The translations under genes and the position numbers were made by a program. From Spirochaetota bacterium (GTDB lineage: Bacteria > Spirochaetota > Leptospiria > Turneriellales > Turneriellaceae): DNA of 25,804 nt. This document shows positions 20,934 to 25,804 of the stretch, piece after piece. The notes under the pieces are model-generated. The model was not told where the DNA came from, ran no database searches, and saw nothing but the letters and a program-made list of their open reading frames with translations. Position 1 is the first letter of the stretch. The number at the start of each line of letters is the position of its first letter. The stretch is taken from the NCBI GenBank assembly GCA_963205035.1, contig CAUJII010000111.1, positions 1 to 25,804 of the forward strand. Direction: 5' to 3'.

Positions 20934-23021
20934 TTAGGGTTCTTTCCACGTCGTTCGCATATCGAGCGAAAAAGTGACAATAGACGAATTGTAAAAATCA
21001 CCTGCAAGACCTTGGTAGAGATAATAGAGTCGATGGCTCACAGTGAATGTCAAAGGTTTCATGATCGTGAAGATGAGAGAGTTCGACATCTCTAACCTGT
21101 GGTTCCAAAAATTTTCGAGAGACCTTGAAGAAAATGCATCGAAAAAAAGTTTATATTGTATTCCTGAAAATAAATCCCACAAAATGCCGACGTTGGCCTC
21201 GATACCGCCCTTAACGGGAGTCGCTGGGTCGACGATTTCTTTTTCGAGGCCCACGCCCAACCGACCTGTTAGAATGTGCCATTTGAATTCACCGCCGACT
21301 GTTTCGCGCAAGATGCTCGGTCTCTGCCCGGCAGTGGGAACAACAACGGTGTCGAAGCGACTCTTTTGGTAGGGGCGCAAAAACCATTCGGTGTTATAGA
21401 CATACGTCAAATCGCCGCGCAGCAAATTTCGGACGATGGTGTCGCTCTGCCTGACATAGAAGATGTATGGATTGAACGAAATCGAATGCTTTCGGTTATA
21501 GAGAAGAAAGTTGACATCGTTCTCAAGCCCCCATTTGAAATACGACGCAGTCGCCTGACCCGGTGGAACGACGATGTTACTCGAATTGGAAACATTTCCT
21601 GTTTCGTAAATGTTAGAAAGGTTAAAAATTGTTAGAAACCGGAAACGATTGTCGGCGGTCTTGTTTGGGTCGGTCGTGCGCTCGTCGACCATCTGCAAGA
21701 CAGTATCGGTGAGACCGAGCCACTGATTATTCCCTTGCAAGTCTTTGCCGATGCGCGTCGATGCGGTTTCATAACCGCGCTGCGTTGCACAGATGCGGTA
21801 ACTTACGTTGTTCCGCACCGGATAGCCTGTGATGGAATCTTTTTCCATGCCGGAGAAAACGAAGTCGCGACTTTGTGCGTAAAACTTTTGAAGCGTATCG
21901 CCCATGAGACGAAACGTAAAAATGTTGTAGTCGTTGAGCACGCGGTAGCGCACATCGCTTTTTTTCTTGATGGGTAATGCCTGGCTGCTATCTACATCGT
22001 CGGGTTCGATAAACGCAACATCGCATCCAAAACTCTCGCGCAGAGTTCCTGCGGCAAATTGAGGCGTGAGCAAGAACGGAGTGAATCTTGCCTCTTTCGC
22101 GTTATCCCCTTCGCTTGCGGCATAGCCCTTTTGCCAAAGCGTTAGACGGCGCAAGAACGAAACCGGCGTATCGACGTCGATTGCGCCGCCGTCTACGTCG
22201 ATGGGTGTATACTCACGGATAACCCATCGCTCGTTTTCTTCGCTCAACACAAGGCGCAAGAGTGAAGTGTTTTTTGGAAACGTCACGGCACGGCGTGTGT
22301 CGCTCAGTTCAATGCTGCGGATAGGTTCGTCGTAAAGAACATCTTCTCCGTCGCCACCGCTTACGAGCAAATCAATCGCAGCGTGTGCGCCCTGCAGTTT
22401 GAGCGATGATTGGAGCGATAGCCCCGAAAGCGCAATCGTGAGGTCGGGCTTTTCCGCTTGGATGTTGCCCAGAAGTTTTTCAATGACGCCATCGTTCGTG
22501 TCGAGGCGCAAGTTCAAAATGCGCGCTTCTGCCGCGCTCACTAAAGTCTTGTTCGAGGTCAGCCCAAGAACGCCGACCTTCAGCGATTGTTTTTTGATTA
22601 CGGCAAAAGGTTCAAAAAAAGGCGTCTTGTCTCTGAAAATATTTGCAGATAGAAGTCGAATGCCCCGCGCTCGGCGGATATAGTCGAGGCTCTCGGCGCC
22701 GATATTGAGGTCTCCCGCAGCGACTAACCCCGCGTCTAAACCGACCATTTGCAAATAATCGGCGGTGAGAGAGCCGAAGCTGAAGCGCGAAAGCCTGCCG
22801 GGAAAAAAAACGTTTCCCATATCAAAATAGAAAACATTGGGGTTCTGCGCTTTCGCTGCGCGAATAATAGCTGCAGTGCGCAAGAGCCTGTTTTCTTGAA
22901 TTTTGTCGTCCATGGGGAAACGCCCGCCAAGGTTTGCCGAGATATAGATTGTTATTTCGCGCTCAGCTCTCAAAGCAAGAAGAGGCGCCAGCAAAAAGAA
23001 GAGTAGCGCGCGCAGTTTCAT
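20934..23021 (-). CDS. Secreted 5'-nucleotidase-like pseudoenzyme joined to a probable outer-membrane barrel
   Basis: A 695-residue exported protein; the signal peptide is residues 1-19 (LRALLFFLLAPLLALRA). Residues 20-300 have the strand order of the 5'-nucleotidase/UshA metallophosphatase domain: EITIYISANLGGRF, FYFDMGNVFFPG, VAAGDLNIGAESLDYI, IALSGLS and LLVSGGDGEDVLYD. Every metal ligand is replaced (expected DxH, GD, GNH, H, HxH read here as SAN, GN, GDL, G, DGE). A middle region (300-440) resembles the nucleotidase C-terminal domain. From about 445 to the end, many alternating amphipathic strands with aromatic girdles end in a Phe-containing strand (VTFSLDMRTTWKEP), as in beta-barrels. 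Its ATG overlaps the stop of the lipoprotein gene. A non-catalytic surface or binding role is inferred. Confidence 0.72.
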   Translation of the reverse strand: MKLRALLFFLLAPLLALRAEREITIYISANLGGRFPMDDKIQENRLLRTAAIIRAAKAQNPNVFYFDMGNVFFPGRLSRFSFGSLTADYLQMVGLDAGLVAAGDLNIGAESLDYIRRARGIRLLSANIFRDKTPFFEPFAVIKKQSLKVGVLGLTSNKTLVSAAEARILNLRLDTNDGVIEKLLGNIQAEKPDLTIALSGLSLQSSLKLQGAHAAIDLLVSGGDGEDVLYDEPIRSIELSDTRRAVTFPKNTSLLRLVLSEENERWVIREYTPIDVDGGAIDVDTPVSFLRRLTLWQKGYAASEGDNAKEARFTPFLLTPQFAAGTLRESFGCDVAFIEPDDVDSSQALPIKKKSDVRYRVLNDYNIFTFRLMGDTLQKFYAQSRDFVFSGMEKDSITGYPVRNNVSYRICATQRGYETASTRIGKDLQGNNQWLGLTDTVLQMVDERTTDPNKTADNRFRFLTIFNLSNIYETGNVSNSSNIVVPPGQATASYFKWGLENDVNFLLYNRKHSISFNPYIFYVRQSDTIVRNLLRGDLTYVYNTEWFLRPYQKSRFDTVVVPTAGQRPSILRETVGGEFKWHILTGRLGVGLEKEIVDPATPVKGGIEANVGILWDLFSGIQYKLFFDAFSSRSLENFWNHRLEMSNSLIFTIMKPLTFTVSHRLYYLYQGLAGDFYNSSIVTFSLDMRTTWKEP

Positions 23022-23692
23022 TTTTTGAGGGGCTGTTGAGGCGCCTTGAATCTTGCAAGCTCGTGTTCGAGTCTTGTTTGTGTGTCGCGTAAAGTAGCCA
23101 TCTCTTTGCGCAGTCCATCGGCTTCTTTTTCTTTGTCGGCAATACGTTGCTTGAGTTCTTGAATCTCTTTACTCAATGCGAATTGCTTTTCTGCCGCCTC
23201 GCGGCTAATGCGTTCATTCTCTTTCGCGTTTTGAAGCTGTGTGCGCGTCAAGTCGTCTTGGAGCGCCTTCAGATCGGCAGTCGACTTCTTCGAGAGTTGT
23301 TCGTTGAGCGCATTGAGCTGGCGAATTTTTCCGCCGCTTTCCGATTCAAGAATTTCAATCTTGTCGTTCAGATTCTTGATGCTCGCTTCTGCGCTCTTAA
23401 GCTGCCCCTGAAGGCGCTCGCGGATCGCGTTGAGCTCCGCCTGTTTCTTCTTGTGTTGCGCGTCTTGCATTTCAACCGAGCGTGTGAGTTCTAAATTTTC
23501 ACCGCGCAATACTTCGTTTTCTCGTTCGAGGAGAGCTGTCTTCTTGCTCAAGAGCATCGATTCGGCGGCGATTTCATCGGTGGAGCGTTCGCGCCGCGCA
23601 AACGCAGAGCACGCTTGAAGAAAAATTAGACTACTGAAGAGAAATAGAAAAAGCGCGGCGGGGAGAGATTTTAGATGTCTCTTTTTTTTCAC
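23018..23692 (-). CDS. Coiled-coil lipoprotein
   Basis: A 224-residue protein with a lipoprotein signal peptide: KKKRHLK, a hydrophobic core and the lipobox LIFLQAC with Cys28 as the lipidated residue, a spirochaete-type lipobox (bulky residues at -3 and -4). Nearly all the mature part (about 40-215) is a continuous heptad-type coiled coil rich in Glu, Lys, Leu and Gln (ENEVLRGENLELTRSVEMQD and so on to RLEHELARF). No other domain is visible. Its stop overlaps the start of the nucleotidase-barrel gene, so the two are translationally coupled and may form an envelope complex: a periplasmic tether with a barrel. That partnership is inference. Start supported by the signal peptide. Confidence 0.85.
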   Translation of the reverse strand: MKKKRHLKSLPAALFLFLFSSLIFLQACSAFARRERSTDEIAAESMLLSKKTALLERENEVLRGENLELTRSVEMQDAQHKKKQAELNAIRERLQGQLKSAEASIKNLNDKIEILESESGGKIRQLNALNEQLSKKSTADLKALQDDLTRTQLQNAKENERISREAAEKQFALSKEIQELKQRIADKEKEADGLRKEMATLRDTQTRLEHELARFKAPQQPLKK

Positions 23693-23741
23693 GAGACAGC
23701 GTACGAAGCTCTCTCAGTCTGCAAAGCAATGTAGCGTTAGC

Positions 23742-24722
23742 TTAGCCGCCTACAAAGGCGAGCGAGAGCTTAGAGAGTTTCTCCGCCTGTTCCATCGGGG
23801 CCATGTGCGCCGCCTTGTCGATAATTGCATAGCGCGAATCGCGGATGGTTCTGTGCATCCACGATCCGATGGTTTCGGGAAAGAAACCATCGTGCGTGCC
23901 CCAAACGACAAGCGTCGGCGTGCGGATCGATTCAAATTTTTTGAACTGCTCGGCCTTGCGCTCCTCGATTTTTTCTTCGGTCGAAATATCGCCCATCATA
24001 TCGAGAAAAATTTTGTGATACCAAGTGCGGTTCGCAGCAAACTTCATCGCGAGATAATTTTTTACCGGCAGCGGTGCTTTGTTCGGGTTTGTGAAAATTA
24101 GCTCGAAGAACTTTCTAAAGTCCTCATAAGAAGATACTTCAAACGGGTTTTTTCCATTGAGAATGCGTTCGTAAATGTTATCGCCGTCGCCTGTGGGAAC
24201 TAACCCCGCTGCGGAAATTAAAATCAGTTTGGAAATGCGTCCCGGGTGCTTGACGGCGAGTTCAGCGGCGATTGCTCCACCCAAAGAATGCCCGGCCAGG
24301 ACAAAATGGTCGAAGTGAACTTTATCGGCGAATCGGCGCACCCATGTTTCAAATTGTTCTAACGTGTACTTGACTCGAGCGGGTTTTTCGCTTTCGCCAA
24401 ACCCCGGTAGGTCGGGTGCGATGACATGAAATCGCTTCGAGAGAAGATGCGCATACGGCAAGACACCGTCTTTGCTGTCTGCAAAACCGTGCAAGAGCAA
24501 AAGTTTAGGGTATTGCGGCCGCCCCCATTCGAGATACTTGACCGTGATGTCTCCCAAAAAGGCGCTCCCGAGTCTTGCAGACGATAGGCGGCGCAGCGTG
24601 CCTTGAAAAGCGTGGTATAGATTTTCGCCCAAGTTCCATCGCACACTCATGGGAATGAGACGGGTATAAAGACTATTTAACAGATGGTCGAAGTCGAGCG
24701 CAAGCAGGCCTTTTTGTTCCAT
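23742..24722 (-). CDS. Alpha/beta hydrolase
   Basis: A 326-residue alpha/beta-fold hydrolase. The oxyanion-hole strand LLLLHGFADSKDGVLPYAHL (74-93) and the nucleophile elbow AGHSLGGA give Ser146. Asp278 (VVWGTHDGFFP) and His306 (DKAAHMAPMEQ) complete the triad. PDLPGFGESEKP (103-114) is the typical loop. A cap of about 70 residues follows LISAAGLVPTGDGDNIYERI. The first 60 residues are an N-terminal extension without a signal peptide. Substrate is unknown; members include lipases, esterases and C-C hydrolases. It lies 49 nt upstream of the lipoprotein gene in the same direction and has an operator-like palindrome 40 nt before its ATG. Confidence 0.9.
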   Translation of the reverse strand: MEQKGLLALDFDHLLNSLYTRLIPMSVRWNLGENLYHAFQGTLRRLSSARLGSAFLGDITVKYLEWGRPQYPKLLLLHGFADSKDGVLPYAHLLSKRFHVIAPDLPGFGESEKPARVKYTLEQFETWVRRFADKVHFDHFVLAGHSLGGAIAAELAVKHPGRISKLILISAAGLVPTGDGDNIYERILNGKNPFEVSSYEDFRKFFELIFTNPNKAPLPVKNYLAMKFAANRTWYHKIFLDMMGDISTEEKIEERKAEQFKKFESIRTPTLVVWGTHDGFFPETIGSWMHRTIRDSRYAIIDKAAHMAPMEQAEKLSKLSLAFVGG

Positions 24723-24761
24723 GTGTCAAAGCGAAGGGGGGGATTGTCGTGCAAAGCGAAA

Positions 24762-24777
24762 ATGAACGTTTGTTCAT
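24762..24777. promoter_or_regulatory. Operator-like palindrome upstream of the hydrolase
   Basis: ATGAAC-GTTT-GTTCAT is a perfect 6-bp inverted repeat with a 4-nt spacer, the form typical of TetR-family operators. Its centre lies about 47 nt upstream of the hydrolase ATG (24722), inside the expected promoter. No second copy was seen elsewhere in the window, and its regulator is unknown. Confidence 0.5.
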
Positions 24778-24807
24778 AATTAGGGCGTAAGATAAATTCG
24801 GTAGAGG

Positions 24808-24829
24808 GACGGCGAAAATTTTTGCCGTC
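24808..24829. repeat. 22-nt near-perfect palindrome
   Basis: GACGGCGAAAA-TTTTTGCCGTC pairs along its whole length with one G-T mismatch, and flanking bases (AGG/TCT) partly extend it. As RNA it would form a long A/U-and-G/C stem without loop bases. No T-run follows on either strand, so a terminator is less likely than a protein-binding palindrome or a recombination site. No copies were seen elsewhere in the window. Confidence 0.5.
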
Positions 24830-25109
24830 TCTTAGAATGAATACCAACCCGATTTCTCCCGCACCAGAATTGTTTGCTCTGTGTGCCTACCCAGCAAGCG
24901 TTTCCGCCATACGCAGAATTTGCCTGACGTTTTTCTATTTGTTTGTCATTTGTCCAATAGCGCTTTAGATTCCGAGGCTGCGCCGGTGCTTGGGTGTAGG
25001 CGGGAACTCGCTGATACGATTTTTTCTGCGCTAAGCGACGGATAATGAAGCGCAAATTCTCACACTAAAGCGGCGGATATCGGCGCAAGGCTGGCGGCGT
25101 AGCCGTGTG

Positions 25110-25682
25110 TCATATGCACGTTCGCAAGCAGTGGATGTATTCAGCGTACGACAGGCCTTTTTTCGCGATGAGAACCGCCTTCCGGGCCGTTTCGAGCCCG
25201 CCGTCCTCATTTTTCTCGGTGACTTTTTGGTAGTTAATAAAATAGTCCGGAAAACTCTTGCGCCGGGCATACCGCGCAGCCCAAAAGTGATGGTTCCGCG
25301 CGGAGAACGCTGACCCGCGCCGTGGCGACTGCAGATACATCTCGACAAACCGTGGCATGAATACCCGAATCGCGAAGTCGACGAACCGCGAGACCGACTC
25401 GCCCGAATGAATCGTCCTCTGCCAAAGCACGCCGTAGAGATTCTTGTCGACCCTCCACGGCCTGATGACGTATTTAGTCTCGTCAGTCTGGATGTTGTAC
25501 CGCCGTGCGGACACGGTCCAAGTGCCGCCGGACCTGTAGCGCAGCACAGCCTCTTTGCAGAGGCGCGAAATAATTTCGCCCTCGCCCCAGTGAATCCCAT
25601 GCCGGGCGAAAATGAGTTGCGCGGCTTTGAGTCGCCGATACGACTTCTCGCGCAGCGAAACCGATGTCTGATGATATTCCAT
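25110..25682 (-). CDS. Hypothetical protein with CopG-like N-terminus
   Basis: A 190-residue soluble, arginine-rich protein that I do not recognise by name. The start EYHQTSVSLREKSYRRLKAA looks like a short ribbon-helix-helix opening (a strand, then a helix with basic residues), followed by HWGEGEIISRLCKEAVLRY. The centre is marked by RPWRVDKNLYGVLWQRTIHS and GESVSRFVDFAIRVFMPRFV, which recall a family of small spirochaete proteins of unknown role. No signal peptide, membrane segment or metal motif is visible. The start is well supported: GGGGAG lies 5 nt before the ATG. Upstream DNA is strongly AT-rich, with an inverted repeat at 25774-25795. DNA binding is a guess. Confidence 0.75.
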   Translation of the reverse strand: MEYHQTSVSLREKSYRRLKAAQLIFARHGIHWGEGEIISRLCKEAVLRYRSGGTWTVSARRYNIQTDETKYVIRPWRVDKNLYGVLWQRTIHSGESVSRFVDFAIRVFMPRFVEMYLQSPRRGSAFSARNHHFWAARYARRKSFPDYFINYQKVTEKNEDGGLETARKAVLIAKKGLSYAEYIHCLRTCI

Positions 25683-25687
25683 AAATA

Positions 25688-25693
25688 CTCCCC
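25688..25693 (-). promoter_or_regulatory. Strong ribosome binding site for the 25682 gene
   Basis: GGGGAG on the minus strand (within GAGGGGAG), 5 nt before the ATG, is one of the best Shine-Dalgarno sequences in this window, together with TAGGAGG before the first hemerythrin. It fixes the start of the hypothetical gene. Confidence 0.7.
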
Positions 25694-25773
25694 TCTATAT
25701 ATTAAATACCCAGAAACCGTGTTTTTTTCTCACAAAATTTGAACTTTTTTCTAAAACCAAGAAAAAGTGCGGA

Positions 25774-25795
25774 TTTTGTAATAACTACTACAAAA
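25774..25795. repeat. AT-rich inverted repeat upstream of the last gene
   Basis: TTTTGTA and TACAAAA are inverted around an 8-nt spacer about 95-110 nt upstream of the 25682 ATG. The whole leader 25683-25804 is AT-rich with TAATAT- and TATATA-like -10 candidates near 25700 but no convincing -35. It may be an operator. Nothing coding is visible in this last 120 nt. Confidence 0.4.
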
Positions 25796-25804
25796 AAAGC
25801 AAAG

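Larger units (their letters stand above)
24723..25109. other. 387-nt intergenic stretch without a supported gene
   Basis: Between the hydrolase start and the stop of the next minus-strand gene I see no credible coding sequence. A minus-strand open frame of 91 codons (24780-25055) begins with TTG, lacks a ribosome binding site, has a random-looking composition and runs through the palindrome at 24808-24829, so it is not called. The stretch holds the hydrolase promoter region with a 16-nt operator-like palindrome and a 22-nt near-perfect palindrome. Confidence 0.6.

Noticed and set aside
24780..25055. A 91-codon minus-strand open frame after the hydrolase
   Set aside because: TTG start, no ribosome binding site, unconvincing composition, and it runs through the 24808-24829 palindrome.
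1..25804. tRNA, rRNA, tmRNA, CRISPR or insertion sequences
   Set aside because: No cloverleaf-like T-loop, repeat-spacer pattern, transposase motif or terminal repeats seen on either strand by eye; a covariance-model search would be decisive.

Overview
The window looks like chromosomal DNA of a spirochaete, most likely a Leptospirales/Turneriella-like organism. Evidence: the gene at 15462-16994 matches the spirochaete-restricted 'spiro-SPASM' family as I recall it, a lipoprotein has a spirochaete-style lipobox, and class III nucleotide cyclases, tandem CNB-domain regulators and HDOD proteins are typical of that group. The lineage is inferred from gene content, not from a search. Most of the window is tightly packed, GC-balanced DNA with many ATGA or 4-nt overlaps. 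No tRNA, rRNA, CRISPR array or intact insertion sequence was seen.

Region 1 (1-4296): the start of a Crp/Fnr regulator diverges from a five-gene run: nnrS, two bacteriohemerythrins, an HDOD protein and a receiver-cyclase fusion. A perfect FNR-type box lies between them. This reads as a nitric-oxide/oxygen-responsive unit that ends in cyclic-nucleotide synthesis. Region 2 (4297-7547): remnants of a toxin-antitoxin pair, then a bufferin-type copper-metallophore cluster. The cluster has a six-cysteine BufA2-like precursor, a single polypeptide fusing the BufB (DUF692/MNIO) and BufC (DUF2063-like) parts, and an unrecognised membrane protein. Region 3 (7567-9376): a TetR regulator, pdxH and smpB.

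Region 4 (9455-14348): a duplicated DUF1538 membrane protein overlaps a protein with three tandem PII-like domains (a possible covalent pseudo-trimer). A cyclic-nucleotide-gated K+ channel with a C-terminal fibronectin-III-like domain and a convergent DedA protein follow. Region 5 (14503-16994): a periplasmic PpiC-type foldase and the spiro-SPASM protein, whose radical-SAM cysteines are absent. Region 6 (17095-20887): a GST, an AT-rich (about 31% GC) patch with small and broken genes, a eukaryote-type IMP dehydrogenase (guaB), and a tandem CNB-domain regulator with a good promoter.

Region 7 (20934-25804): a coiled-coil lipoprotein overlaps a large secreted protein that joins a 5'-nucleotidase-like fold without its metal ligands to a probable outer-membrane beta-barrel. 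An alpha/beta hydrolase behind an operator-like palindrome follows, then a gene-poor stretch with a near-perfect palindrome, and a hypothetical gene with a strong ribosome binding site. The recurring theme is cyclic-nucleotide signalling: one cyclase, one CNB-gated channel and two Crp-like proteins in 21 kb. The most unusual items are the redox/cyclase operon, the BufB-BufC fusion, the triple-PII/DUF1538 pair and the nucleotidase-like pseudoenzyme barrel.
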